Assembly (NCBI GenBank): GCA_023404095.1
Contig: JAEYDD010000026.1
Location: 124,001-188,000, forward strand
Direction of reading: 5' to 3'
Length of the DNA stretch: 64,000 nucleotides
Source of the DNA: Pseudomonadota bacterium
GTDB taxonomy: Bacteria > Pseudomonadota > Alphaproteobacteria > Rhizobiales > Rhizobiaceae
In this document: in pieces, positions 25,478-33,906 of the stretch
Position numbering within the stretch: position 1 is the first letter of the stretch
How the letters are laid out: each line of letters opens with the position of its first letter
Program-made: the position numbers and the translations under genes
Notes under the pieces: generated by a model
The model's database searches: none
Told to the model about the DNA's origin: nothing
Seen by the model: the letters and a program-made list of their open reading frames with translations, nothing else

Positions 25478-26482
25478 TCATGCCGACGCGTTCGGCGACG
25501 GCAGAAGGTAACGGATCGTGCCGGTGCCCCCGAGCGCCGCCGGTTCCTCCGCCTGCCGGCGGAAGCGCGCTGTCTTATCGAAGAAGATGCCGCCGGCAAT
25601 CGCGGGCACGGCTGTGGGATGCGTTGCGGCGTAGAGGAACGCGCGGCCGATGCCGCGCTCCCTTTTGATGTCGAGGAAATGGCGCAGCTCGTAGCGGGCG
25701 CGGATGTGGCGCTCGTGTCGGGCGATCAGCGCCCGCTGGGCCGGCGACAGGCCTGGTTCGGCGAGGATCGCGCGATCGGCCTCATAGAGGCGCTTCAGAT
25801 CCTCCGTGCGATGGCTGCCGCTCAGCGAATTGCCGCGGACCACGGCGCCGTAGCCGCAGCTGTGGATGATCTTGTAGCGGGCGCCGCATGCCAGCGCGCG
25901 CGCATAAAGGTCATAGTCCTCGCCAAGGCGTAGGCCTTCCTTGTAGCGCAGGGCAAACCTGTCCAGGAATTCCCGGCGGATCAACGGTTTGAGAAAGCCG
26001 ATCTCGCCGCGCCGGACGCCGCGACGTGAGATGTTGCCCTCGACGAACCCCTCCAGGTCGAGCAGCCGCGGCTGCGGCGCGATCTCGGTGATTTCGTGGC
26101 GTGCCTCTTCCGCCCGCGCCTCGTCGACGAAGGCGATGTTGTCGGCGATGAAATCCCAGTCGCGTTCCGCAAGCATCCGTTCGAACCGGCCGGGAAGCAG
26201 GAAGTCGTCGGCGTCTAGCACGCCGAGGAGCGGTGAGTGGGAGACGCTGATGGCGTGGTTTCGCGCAGCAGCCGGCCCCCGGTTCATATCGAAGCGGTGG
26301 ACGCTCAGGCGGGCGCTTCCGTCATCGGCGGCCCTGGCTGCGTCACCGGTGGCGTCGGAGGAGCCGTCATCGACGACCACCACCTCGTTGGTCTCTGGCT
26401 GCTCCAGTGCCGAGGCGACGGCGCGCCCGATGGTCTGGGCGGCATTCTTCGCAGCGATGATGACGCACACTTCCCTGTTCAT
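25478..26482 (-). CDS. exoU: ExoU: GT2 glucosyltransferase (sixth sugar)
   Basis: About 334 residues, a family 2 glycosyltransferase with EVCVIIAAKNAAQTIGRAV, VVVVDDGSSDAT, GPAAARNHAIS, the DADD metal site in GVLDADDFLLPGRF, and the acidic pair in RLGEDYDLYARAL. ExoU adds the sixth sugar of the octasaccharide; the assignment uses position between exoV and exoX. ATG 26482 is preceded by GGAGG at eleven bases; ATG 26500 has no ribosome site. Similar domain plan to the ExoO-type gene at 15262-16257. Confidence 0.87.
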   Translation of the reverse strand: MNREVCVIIAAKNAAQTIGRAVASALEQPETNEVVVVDDGSSDATGDAARAADDGSARLSVHRFDMNRGPAAARNHAISVSHSPLLGVLDADDFLLPGRFERMLAERDWDFIADNIAFVDEARAEEARHEITEIAPQPRLLDLEGFVEGNISRRGVRRGEIGFLKPLIRREFLDRFALRYKEGLRLGEDYDLYARALACGARYKIIHSCGYGAVVRGNSLSGSHRTEDLKRLYEADRAILAEPGLSPAQRALIARHERHIRARYELRHFLDIKRERGIGRAFLYAATHPTAVPAIAGGIFFDKTARFRRQAEEPAALGGTGTIRYLLPSPNASA

Positions 26483-26611
26483 CGTCCAGTCGGCCTCCAT
26501 TGCAGATCAAGCGCAGGGCGCTCGCTCCTATGGTGCAACGCAACATGGCGAGAAGATGAAGATGAGGATGTTTCGGTGCGGCGAACGATCTGTCCGGGCA
26601 GGGGCAGGCGT

Positions 26612-26899
26612 TCAGAAGTTGGGGTGGCCGGGTTTGTTCAGCGAAGACACGGAAAGACCGGCACCACTCGTGGGCTCTGCTGTCGCGGCGCGGATGGCTT
26701 CATCCGTCTTGCGGCGCCGTTCGCGCGCTTCCTTCCACACCAGAAAGAGCACTCCGGCAAAGTAGCCCACCTGCAAAAGAACGGCGCAGATCAGCGTCTG
26801 GACCAGGGTCGCCGACAGCGAGGCGCCCAGCGCATAAGTCGCGATTGCAAAGACCAGCAGAGCGCCGATCATGCTGAAGAAGACGCGCGGACCATACAT
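26612..26899 (-). CDS. exoX: ExoX: exopolysaccharide production repressor
   Basis: A 95-residue membrane peptide with two hydrophobic helices (VFFSMIGALLVFAIATYALG and LVQTLICAVLLQVGYFAGVLF), then a charged WKEARERRRKTDEAIRAA segment and a variable tail. This is the ExoX/Psi-type inhibitor that acts post-translationally on the first glycosyltransferase ExoY, so that the ExoX to ExoY ratio sets polymer output. It is divergent from exoY across a 742-base regulatory region, the arrangement known in Sinorhizobium. Confidence 0.9.
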   Translation of the reverse strand: MYGPRVFFSMIGALLVFAIATYALGASLSATLVQTLICAVLLQVGYFAGVLFLVWKEARERRRKTDEAIRAATAEPTSGAGLSVSSLNKPGHPNF

Positions 26900-26958
26900 C
26901 GGCGCTAACTCGCAGTCTTGAAAGGGGATGAAAACGACATCGGTATGCGTACTCCTCC

Positions 26959-27005
26959 CGGCATCCGGCTCCTTGCCGTAACGAGAGTATATTCGTCGGA
27001 TGCCG
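26959..27005 (-). promoter_or_regulatory. inverted repeat in the exoX leader
   Basis: CGGCATCCG (26959-26967) and its exact complement CGGATGCCG (26997-27005) are separated by 29 bases and lie 60 to 106 bases before the exoX start. In the exoX mRNA they could pair into a long-range hairpin; as DNA they could be paired protein sites. Confidence 0.4.
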
Positions 27006-27437
27006 TCGGTTCAATTGTCAGCCTTGCGGCAGATACAGCTCGAGGCGAATTGCTGCAATTCAAGAGGTTGTGAGCGCCTCGGATGCAGCGCGAAGCGCGA
27101 AGTCTCGAATCGCGATCCGCCATGTTTCCGCCCCAATTCGGCCGCGTTACAGCGAATGCGGGAACAGCAATTTGCCCTGCGCAGCTATTGGTAAGCACGG
27201 CTGACCTATTCCGATCAACTTTTGTTACAACGATTTTCTGGCGAGAGGCGTCGATTGTGTGCAATGCAATATAATGTTGCGACGCAGAATTTCATTTTGA
27301 GACAAATGATTGTTATCAGATTTCTCCATACTGAACGTAATGCAGGCTCATGATGGAATATAGCGCATTTATTTCCGGCGCGGACGCGGTTTAACAAAAC
27401 GTAAATATCTGCATTTTCGCAGAAAAGATCGCGGAAA

Positions 27438-27465
27438 TTGGCTTGTGTATATTTTAAATTACACT
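27438..27465 (+). promoter_or_regulatory. candidate exoY promoter
   Basis: TTGGCT, 16 bases, TACACT, inside the AT-rich zone and about 180 bases before exoY. It is the best sigma-70-like pair seen here, but AT-rich DNA gives many chance matches. Confidence 0.28.
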
Positions 27466-27498
27466 GTATCGCCCAAAGGGATTATCTAATTTATATAT

Positions 27499-27513
27499 TA
27501 TAAGGTCCTTATA
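27499..27513. promoter_or_regulatory. 15-bp palindrome upstream of exoY
   Basis: TATAAGG-T-CCTTATA is a perfect inverted repeat around one central base, 129 bases before the exoY start and just downstream of the candidate promoter. Its size and symmetry suit a dimeric regulator. Confidence 0.45.
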
Positions 27514-27641
27514 TGCCCTCGATTGGTATCGGGGCAAAAAGATTTCTCTTCCAAGACCAAATTCTGACCATACCATTCGCCTTGGATGTCCCTCGTCCAA
27601 GCAGACAAGACCTATCGCCAAAACGGAACGGAGCCCACTCT

Positions 27642-28319
27642 ATGAAGTCCGCGACACGATCGGCCAGTTCGACGTTCATCAGCGTAGCCAAAACCGGCGC
27701 GCCCCCACTCGGAGGAATCTCCAAACGCGGTTTCGATGTTGCCACGGCGTTCGTGGCCCTGTTGTTCCTGAGCCCCATTTTCCTGCTGATCGCCGCGCTG
27801 GTGAAGCTGTCCGACGGCGGCAGCGTCTTCTATGGCCATCGCCGCGTCGGCCACAACGGCCGCGCCTTCCATTGCCTGAAGTTCCGTACCATGCGCCCCG
27901 ATGGCGACCGTGTTCTCCAGGCCTACCTGCAATCCAATCCCGAGGCTTATGAGGAATGGCGGGCGACCCGCAAGCTCAAGTTCGATCCGCGCGTGACGAC
28001 GGTCGGTGCGGTGTTGCGCAAGCTGAGCCTCGACGAACTGCCGCAACTCGTGAACATTCTGCGCGGCGAGATGAGCATTGTCGGCCCGCGGCCGGTGGTG
28101 GAGGACGAGCTTGAGCTCTACGAAGGCGCAGCCGGATACTATCTCCAGACCCGCCCCGGTCTCACGGGGCTCTGGCAGGTCAGCGGTCGTAACGACGTCT
28201 CCTATTCGACGCGTGTCGCCTTCGATACCGAGTATGTCCGGACCTGGTCCCTGACCAACGACGTGATCATCGTCGCACGGACCATCCCCGCGGTCTGCCT
28301 GTCACGGGGCAGCTACTAA
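27642..28319 (+). CDS. exoY: ExoY: undecaprenyl-phosphate galactose phosphotransferase
   Basis: A 225-residue initiating sugar transferase beginning MKSATRSASS, as in Sinorhizobium ExoY. One N-terminal membrane segment (FDVATAFVALLFLSPIFLLI) is followed by the catalytic bacterial-sugar-transferase domain: FYGHRRVGHNGRAF, CLKFRTMRPDGDRVL, RKLSLDELPQLVNILRGEMS, IVGPRPVVEDELELY and RPGLTGLWQVSGR. It moves galactose-1-phosphate onto the lipid carrier, the first step of succinoglycan synthesis. Start at 27642 with GGAG nine bases upstream; an upstream in-frame ATG at 27513 would add 43 non-conserved residues. Confidence 0.95.
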   Translation: MKSATRSASSTFISVAKTGAPPLGGISKRGFDVATAFVALLFLSPIFLLIAALVKLSDGGSVFYGHRRVGHNGRAFHCLKFRTMRPDGDRVLQAYLQSNPEAYEEWRATRKLKFDPRVTTVGAVLRKLSLDELPQLVNILRGEMSIVGPRPVVEDELELYEGAAGYYLQTRPGLTGLWQVSGRNDVSYSTRVAFDTEYVRTWSLTNDVIIVARTIPAVCLSRGSY

Positions 28320-28394
28320 TCGCGCCCAACAGTCACCCGGTCCGGGAGTTTGCGCTTCGTCTTCGGCCGCAGCGCAGCCATTCAGAAGAAACGG

Positions 28395-29675
28395 ATGCTC
28401 AACATGAGATCTGCAACGACGGCCGCTCGGCCGAATCGTATCCGGGCCGCTGCAAGGCGTCTCGTCATCGCCAGTCTACCAGCGGCCCTGCTTTTGCAGG
28501 CCGTGCCGGCATGGGCGGATGAATACCGCCTCGACGTCCTCGACAAACTGCGCGTTCGCGTCGTCGAATGGCAGACGGCGGAGGGGGCGGTGCGCGACTG
28601 GTCGGCGGTCAGCGGCGATTATTCCGTGGGCGCGTCGGGCACCATCTCCCTGCCGCTTGTCGGCGAACTGCCGGTATCGGGAAAAACGACTGAGGAGGTG
28701 GCGGCGGAGATCGGCACGCGCATGCAGAAGCTGTTCGCCCTGCGCGATCTGCCTTCCGCATCCGTGGAACTGGCACAGTATCGACCCATCTACGTTGCGG
28801 GCGAAGTGCAGACACCGGGCGAGTATCCCTTTGCCCCCAACATGACTGTGCTCAAGGCCGTCAGCCTGGGCGGCGGCCTGCGTCGCGGTGATGCGGGCCA
28901 GCGTTTCGGCCGTGATTTCATCCGCGCCGACGGTGACACGTCGGTGCTCATCGCCGAGCGCAACCGGCTTCTGACGCGTCGTGCCAGGCTGCAGGCGGAA
29001 ATCGCCGAAAGCGACAGCATCAAGGTGCCGGAGGAAATGAAGGACATGCCGGAAACGGCAAGCCTCATCGAAAGCGAGACGGCCCTGATGCAATCGCGCG
29101 ACCGGCGCCAGAAGGTGCAACTGACAGCGCTGGCGGATCTGAAGACGCTGTTGCAGAAAGAGATCAGCGCACTGGAACAGAAATCGCAGACTCAGAACCG
29201 CCAGCTCGATCTCGTGGAGCAGGATCTGAAGAAGGTCGACAGCCTCGCCGAGAAAGGACTGACGATCAGTTCGCGCAAGCTGGCGCTGGAGCAGCGGGTG
29301 GCCGATCTGCAGGCCGCGCTCCTCGATATCGATACCGCTTCCCTCAAGGCGAAGCAGGATGCCACGAAGGCGAGCCAGGACGAGACCAACCTCGTCAACG
29401 ACTGGGACGCATCGCTGGCGCAGGAACTGCAGAACACCGAGAGTGAACTCGAGGCCGTCACCCTCAAGCTGGATACCAGCCGCAAGCTGATGTCGGAGGC
29501 TTTGCTGCAGTCGGCCGATGCCGCTGCCACGAAGCAGAACCCGTCCGAAGCGGATGTCTCCTTCGTCATCGTCCGGCAAAAGGACGGTGATGCCGCCGAG
29601 ATTGCGGCCACGGAAACGACGCAGGTTCTTCCCGGCGACGTGATCAAGGTGCGCTACAACGTGGCGATGCGATGA
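28395..29675 (+). CDS. exoF: ExoF: outer-membrane/periplasmic polysaccharide export protein
   Basis: About 426 residues. A signal peptide ends at VPAWA-DEYRLDV. Residues about 40-150 form the Wza-like polysaccharide export domain with GDYSVGASGTISLPLVGELP and the SLBB-like GEVQTPGEYPFAPNMTVLKA. The rest is a long alpha-helical coiled coil (about 190-375) typical of ExoF, and the C-terminus reads VLPGDVIKVRYN. ExoF works with ExoY in the first step and with ExoP/ExoQ in export. Start assigned at 28395, after GAAGAAACGG; the frame is open to 28350. Confidence 0.92.
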   Translation: MLNMRSATTAARPNRIRAAARRLVIASLPAALLLQAVPAWADEYRLDVLDKLRVRVVEWQTAEGAVRDWSAVSGDYSVGASGTISLPLVGELPVSGKTTEEVAAEIGTRMQKLFALRDLPSASVELAQYRPIYVAGEVQTPGEYPFAPNMTVLKAVSLGGGLRRGDAGQRFGRDFIRADGDTSVLIAERNRLLTRRARLQAEIAESDSIKVPEEMKDMPETASLIESETALMQSRDRRQKVQLTALADLKTLLQKEISALEQKSQTQNRQLDLVEQDLKKVDSLAEKGLTISSRKLALEQRVADLQAALLDIDTASLKAKQDATKASQDETNLVNDWDASLAQELQNTESELEAVTLKLDTSRKLMSEALLQSADAAATKQNPSEADVSFVIVRQKDGDAAEIAATETTQVLPGDVIKVRYNVAMR

Positions 29676-29682
29676 GCGGCCG

Positions 29683-30972
29683 ATGCGGATCGCCAAGGCC
29701 AATCTCGTAACGCCGGGCGAAAACCAGCTCTTCGGCATCGCAGCCGTGGCGCTGTCGCTGCTCGTCTTCGCCTATTCCGCGCGCTTCGGGCAGGTCTCCA
29801 TCCTCGCCTATTACGGGCTCTGGCTGCCTCTGGTTCTCGTCGACTATCGCAGGGTGCTGGGCAACTACACCCGGTGTCTCTGGATTTTCGGCTTCACCGT
29901 CTTTGCCTGTCTGTCTATGTTCTGGTCGGCGGCTCCCGGCCAGACCGCGCGCACGGGCATTCAGTATTTCACCCATGTCGTCTGCGCCCTGATCGCAATG
30001 CGGGTGCTGGATATCCGCACGCTTGCGCGCGGCGCTACAGCCGGTGTTGCACTCGTGCTCGTCTACTCCTTTGCCTTCGGGGTCTATCACGCCGATCCCC
30101 TTGACGGCACCGTCAGTTTCGTCGGCGCCTTCGCGTCGAAGAACCAGTTGGGCTTCTATGCTTCGCTGGGTGTGTACTTCGCCGTCGCGACGGTCATGAT
30201 CCTGCGCGAGAAAGGGCTCTGGCGTCTTAACGCTGCTGGCGTGTTCCTGCTGTCTGCCTATGCGCTCGCGGCCTCGCAGTCGGCAACTTCGGTGCTGACG
30301 ACCGGGGCCGCAGTTGCCTGCCTCCTCAGCCTTCGGCTCCTGCTCTGGCTTTCTCCAGACAATCGCCGGTCGCTCTTCATCGCCGCCGTCATCTTTCTTG
30401 TCATCGGGGGTGCTGCCTTCGTGTCGGCCGGCGGCTACGAGATGGTACTGGCCGCATTCGGCAAGGACGCGACGCTGACCGGACGCACCTATCTCTGGCA
30501 GCAGGGTATGGCGGCTGCCGCGGACAACCCCTGGCTTGGCGTCGGTTATCAGGCCTATTGGGTACAGGGCTTTTCCGAGGCGGAACGGCTTTGGGAAGAG
30601 TTCTACATCGGCAGCCGCGCCGGCTTCCATTTCCACAACACGCCGATCGAGGCGATGGTGGAAACGGGCGGCATCGGGTTTGCGCTGCTTTTCATGGTGC
30701 TGATCGTTACGATCGCCGGCCATCTCCGGCGCTTCCTGGCCGGAGATGGCAGTGCCGAGGCAGCGTTGCTGCTGGGGGTCGGGATCCTGCTTGCCATGCG
30801 GTCCTTCTTCGAGATCGACATCATGAACCCCTATCACATCGGCTCGTTCCTGCTTTATTTCGCAGCCGGCAGGCTGACCGTACGCAGACCGGAAAAGCGG
30901 CTTGCCCTTGAATCCATGCCGGTAGTGCGCCGGTTGCCGGTGACATCGCTGGCGAAGGTGGGGTGGCGATGA
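29683..30972 (+). CDS. exoQ: ExoQ: Wzy-like succinoglycan polymerase
   Basis: A 429-residue protein with about 11 membrane helices and the O-antigen ligase/polymerase (Wzy_C) loop: FGKDATLTGRTYLWQQG, NPWLGVGYQAYW and HFHNTPIEAMVETGGIG. ExoQ polymerises succinoglycan octasaccharide units on the periplasmic face. Starts seven bases after exoF ends and overlaps exoZ by four bases, giving the exoYFQZ operon. Confidence 0.93.
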   Translation: MRIAKANLVTPGENQLFGIAAVALSLLVFAYSARFGQVSILAYYGLWLPLVLVDYRRVLGNYTRCLWIFGFTVFACLSMFWSAAPGQTARTGIQYFTHVVCALIAMRVLDIRTLARGATAGVALVLVYSFAFGVYHADPLDGTVSFVGAFASKNQLGFYASLGVYFAVATVMILREKGLWRLNAAGVFLLSAYALAASQSATSVLTTGAAVACLLSLRLLLWLSPDNRRSLFIAAVIFLVIGGAAFVSAGGYEMVLAAFGKDATLTGRTYLWQQGMAAAADNPWLGVGYQAYWVQGFSEAERLWEEFYIGSRAGFHFHNTPIEAMVETGGIGFALLFMVLIVTIAGHLRRFLAGDGSAEAALLLGVGILLAMRSFFEIDIMNPYHIGSFLLYFAAGRLTVRRPEKRLALESMPVVRRLPVTSLAKVGWR

Positions 30973-32015
30973 AGACGCTCTACGGCGTTCAGTATCTGCG
31001 GGCGTTGGCGGCGCTCGCCGTGGTCGTCTTCCATGCGGCCGAGAAGACCGGCGGCAGCTTCGCGATCGGTGCGGCCGGTGTCGACGTCTTCTTCGTCATA
31101 AGCGGTTTCATCATGTGGGTGATCACGGCGCGGCGGCCGGTGACGCCGGCGCAATTTCTGGCCGAGCGGGCCGTGCGGATCGTGCCGATTTACTGGCTGG
31201 CGACGTTGGCGATGGTCGCCGGCGGCCTCGTCGGGCTGTTTCCGAACCTGAAGCTGACGATCGCCCACGTGATGGCGTCGCTGTTCTTCATTCCGATGCG
31301 CTCGCCAAGTTCGGGCGAAATCTGGCCCGTCCTGGTGCAGGGATGGACGCTGAACTACGAGATGTTCTTCTATGCGGTCTTCGCACTCGCGCTGCTTCTG
31401 CCGCGCCGGCGCCAGCTTCCGGCGGTGGCGATCGCAATGGGGGGGCTGACGCTGGCGAGCGCCCTGATGCCCTCCGACAACGCGCTGGCCGCAACTTACA
31501 TGCGGCCGATCATCCTTGAATTTGTGGCCGGGATGATGCTGGGCCAGCTCTTTCTGTCGGGGCGCGTGCCGGGAGCTGTGATCGGGGGCGCGATGGTGGC
31601 CGCATCCCTCTCGGGCTTTGCGGCGATCGCGATCTTCAGGTTGCCCTTCGACGAATGGACCTGCGGTCCGCTAGCAGCCATGCTCGTGCTCGGCACCGTC
31701 AGCCTGGAGGAGGGGGGGCTGATGCGCCCGATGGCCGTGCCCCGGCTTTTGGGCGATGCCTCCTATTCCATCTATCTCTGGCACACGTTTGCGATCTCGG
31801 TCGTGGCCAGGCTCGGCGAGCGGCTAGGCGTCTCACCGCTCACGACGCTGGTCATCGCCTCCATCGTTGGCGTTGCCGGCGGGATCGCGGCCTATCGACT
31901 GCTGGAGCAGCCTTTGCTGAACCTGCGCCGCCGGCCCTCTGTCCCCTCCGCGAGCCCGGCCGCCCGGATGCCCTGTCGGGAGCGGGGCGCAGCGTCTAGC
32001 CACACGTGGTCTTGA
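30969..32015 (+). CDS. exoZ: ExoZ: succinoglycan acetyltransferase (acyltransferase 3 family)
   Basis: A 348-residue acyltransferase-3 membrane protein: GVQYLRALAALAVVVFHAAEK with catalytic Arg/His in helix 1, GVDVFFVISGFIMW, then AERAVRIVPIYWLAT and the closing DASYSIYLWHTF. It adds the O-acetyl group on the third sugar. Start at ATG 30969 overlapping the exoQ stop; a GTG at 30963 is also possible. The final 30 residues are Pro/Ala-rich and variable. In S. meliloti exoB follows here; in this window the cluster ends. Confidence 0.92.
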   Translation: MKTLYGVQYLRALAALAVVVFHAAEKTGGSFAIGAAGVDVFFVISGFIMWVITARRPVTPAQFLAERAVRIVPIYWLATLAMVAGGLVGLFPNLKLTIAHVMASLFFIPMRSPSSGEIWPVLVQGWTLNYEMFFYAVFALALLLPRRRQLPAVAIAMGGLTLASALMPSDNALAATYMRPIILEFVAGMMLGQLFLSGRVPGAVIGGAMVAASLSGFAAIAIFRLPFDEWTCGPLAAMLVLGTVSLEEGGLMRPMAVPRLLGDASYSIYLWHTFAISVVARLGERLGVSPLTTLVIASIVGVAGGIAAYRLLEQPLLNLRRRPSVPSASPAARMPCRERGAASSHTWS

Positions 32016-32088
32016 GACGCCAGGTTTCTGATGCTGACCTTACGCGGCCAGAACGTGCGGTCTCTTGCTCCATTCGCCTAGCCTCACA

Positions 32089-32102
32089 CATCATACAAGT
32101 TT
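32089..32102. promoter_or_regulatory. operator-like motif upstream of the GntR gene
   Basis: CATCATACAAGTTT here is the exact reverse complement of 32919-32932, in front of kdgD. It lies 92 bases before the regulator start, as expected for autoregulation by a GntR/FadR-type dimer. Confidence 0.55.
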
Positions 32103-32193
32103 GTGGATTCCTCCGCTTATGGTATATGCCCGTGCAAGCAAGTTCGTTGGCTTGCTGATGACGTATGACAACAATCGCAGGCGGGGGGTGCCG

Positions 32194-32937
32194 ATGACCA
32201 TTCAAGCCAGGTCGGGTGTGGGGAGTGCTGCTGGCACCTTGACGACGCGGCTTGCGGACGAACTGCGCCGGGCGATTGCCGGGGGACAGTTTCCGCCGGG
32301 AAGCCGGTTGCCGAGCGAGGCGCAACTGACCGAGGCGCACGGGGTAAGCCGCACGGTCGTTCGCGAGGCCATCGCCGCGCTGCGCGCCGATCGTCTTGTG
32401 GAGGCTCGCCAGGGCGCTGGCGTCTTCGTACTTGACGTCGCATCGCCCCGGATGTTCCTCAAGAATGTCGACCACGATCGCGTATCGTCCATGATCGAAC
32501 TCCTGGAGTTGCGCACGGCGGTGGAGGTCGAGGCCGCCGGACTGGCGGCAGTCCGTCGCTCACCGGCCCAGGAGGAGGTCATCATCGAGCGGCATTTTGC
32601 CGTACGTGCCTGTCTGGAGGCCTCGCTGCCGACGAGCGAGGCGGATTTTGCCCTGCATATCGCCATTGCGGAGGCGACCAACAATCCGCGGTTTCGCGAA
32701 TTCCTCGCCATGATCGGCAAGAATGTCATTCCGCGCGCAGCCCTTAGAAACGACGAACCGGATGCTGACCACGCCGCCTACATCAACCTGCTATTGCGCG
32801 AGCATCAGGAGATTGTCTCGGCCATCTCCAATGGCGACGAGGAGGGGGCGCGCGCGGCGATGCGACGGCATTTGCGCGGCAGCCAGGCGCGCTACAGGAA
32901 ACTGCTGCACGAGCAGCGAAACTTGTATGATGAGTGA
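32194..32937 (+). CDS. GntR-family (FadR subfamily) regulator of uronate catabolism
   Basis: About 247 residues. The N-terminal winged helix spans about residues 15-80 (LADELRRAIAGGQFPPGSRLPSE, SRTVVREAIAALRADRLVE, RQGAGVFV). The C-terminal FCD effector domain (about 100-235) has the metal-binding pattern ELRTAVEVEAAGLAA, then DFALHIAIAEATNNPRF and HQEIVSAISNGDEEGARAAMRRHL. Start at 32194 with GGGGGG upstream; ATG 32158 and 32065 are longer options. It is cotranscribed in orientation with kdgD, and a 14-bp motif shared upstream of both supports control of the galacturonate operon and itself. The likely effector is a uronate or an aldarate intermediate. Confidence 0.88.
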   Translation: MTIQARSGVGSAAGTLTTRLADELRRAIAGGQFPPGSRLPSEAQLTEAHGVSRTVVREAIAALRADRLVEARQGAGVFVLDVASPRMFLKNVDHDRVSSMIELLELRTAVEVEAAGLAAVRRSPAQEEVIIERHFAVRACLEASLPTSEADFALHIAIAEATNNPRFREFLAMIGKNVIPRAALRNDEPDADHAAYINLLLREHQEIVSAISNGDEEGARAAMRRHLRGSQARYRKLLHEQRNLYDE

Positions 32938-32971
32938 TTGACAAATTTGCGCCTAATACATATTACAAGTT
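32919..32971. promoter_or_regulatory. paired operator-like motifs upstream of kdgD
   Basis: AAACTTGTATGATG at 32919-32932 is the inverse of the copy at 32089-32102. A third half-site TACAAGTT at 32964-32971 forms an AACTTGTA/TACAAGTT inverted pair with it, spaced about 36 bases. The first copy overlaps the end of the regulator gene. Confidence 0.55.
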
Positions 32972-32999
32972 CACGGTAGCAGACGCAGGAGGACAGTCC

Positions 33000-33905
33000 G
33001 TGAACCCGCAGGAGATAAAGGCCGCACTTGGCGCAGGCTTGCTTTCGTTCCCGGTCACTCATTTCGATGCGGAGGGGCGTTTCAAGCCGGAAAGCTATCG
33101 CCGGCATATCGACTGGCTGTCGGGCTACGAGGCGCCGGTCCTTTTTGCAGCAGGCGGCACGGGTGAATTCTTCTCGCTTGCCCCGTCGGAAATTCCGGGC
33201 ATCGTTCGCGCGGCGAAAGAGGCATCGGGAAAGACGGCGATCGTCTCCGGATGCGGCTTCGGTACCCATGTGGGTGTGGAACTGGCGCGCGAGGTGGAGA
33301 AGGCAGGGGCCGACGGCATCCTCCTTCTGCCGCACTACCTCATCGACGCGCCGCAAGAGGGGCTCTACCAGCACGTCAAGCGGATCTGCCAGTCAGTCGG
33401 CATCGGTGTGATGGTCTACAACCGCGACAATTCCATCCTTGCGGTGGATACGCTCAAGCGCTTGTGCGACGAATGCCCCAATCTCATCGGTTTCAAGGAC
33501 GGGACGGGCGACATCGGCCTCGTGCGCCAGGTGACCGCGACCATGGGCGACCGCCTGACCTATCTCGGCGGCATGCCGACGGCGGAACTCTTTGCAGAAG
33601 CCTATCTGGGGGCTGGCTTCACGACCTATTCGTCGGCGGTGTTCAACTTTGTTCCGGAACTGGCCGTCGACTTCTACAAGGCCCTGAGTCGCGGCGAGCG
33701 CGCGCGCTGCGAAACGATCCTCAACGAGTTCTTCTATCCTTTCATGGCGCTTCGCAGCCGGCGCAAGGGTTATGCGGTCGCGGCGATTAAGGCCGGCGTC
33801 CGCCTGCAGGGATTTGCAGCCGGCAAGGTTCGCCCGCCGCTGGACGACCTGACGGCGGAGGAGGAGGGCATGCTGGAGCGCCTCATCGCGCCGTGGAAGC
33901 GTTGA
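33000..33905 (+). CDS. kdgD: KdgD: 5-dehydro-4-deoxyglucarate dehydratase
   Basis: A 301-residue DHDPS/NAL-family class I enzyme from a GTG start behind AGGAGGA; the longer ATG frame from 32934 would run through the operator. Motifs: FPVTHFDAEG, GGTGEFFSL (residues 52-60), Tyr140 in VMVYNRDN and Schiff-base Lys166 in GFKDGTGD. It dehydrates and decarboxylates 5-keto-4-deoxyglucarate to alpha-ketoglutarate semialdehyde. The sequence strongly resembles the Agrobacterium KdgD, and the next genes supply its substrate. Confidence 0.94.
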   Translation: MNPQEIKAALGAGLLSFPVTHFDAEGRFKPESYRRHIDWLSGYEAPVLFAAGGTGEFFSLAPSEIPGIVRAAKEASGKTAIVSGCGFGTHVGVELAREVEKAGADGILLLPHYLIDAPQEGLYQHVKRICQSVGIGVMVYNRDNSILAVDTLKRLCDECPNLIGFKDGTGDIGLVRQVTATMGDRLTYLGGMPTAELFAEAYLGAGFTTYSSAVFNFVPELAVDFYKALSRGERARCETILNEFFYPFMALRSRRKGYAVAAIKAGVRLQGFAAGKVRPPLDDLTAEEEGMLERLIAPWKR

Positions 33906-33906
33906 G

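Larger units (their letters stand above)
26900..27641. promoter_or_regulatory. exoX-exoY divergent regulatory region
   Basis: A 742-base gene-free region, by far the largest in the window. Its part nearest exoX is GC-rich; 27200-27520 is strikingly AT-rich with A/T tracts, as expected for a nucleoid-protein (MucR/H-NS-like) target and promoter zone. Separate entries describe the inverted repeats inside it. It should carry promoters for exoX (minus) and exoYFQZ (plus). Confidence 0.75.

Noticed and set aside
27513..27641. possible 43-residue N-terminal extension of ExoY
   Set aside because: The first ATG lies at the edge of the 27499-27513 palindrome and lacks a ribosome site; the MKSATRSASS start matches known ExoY proteins.
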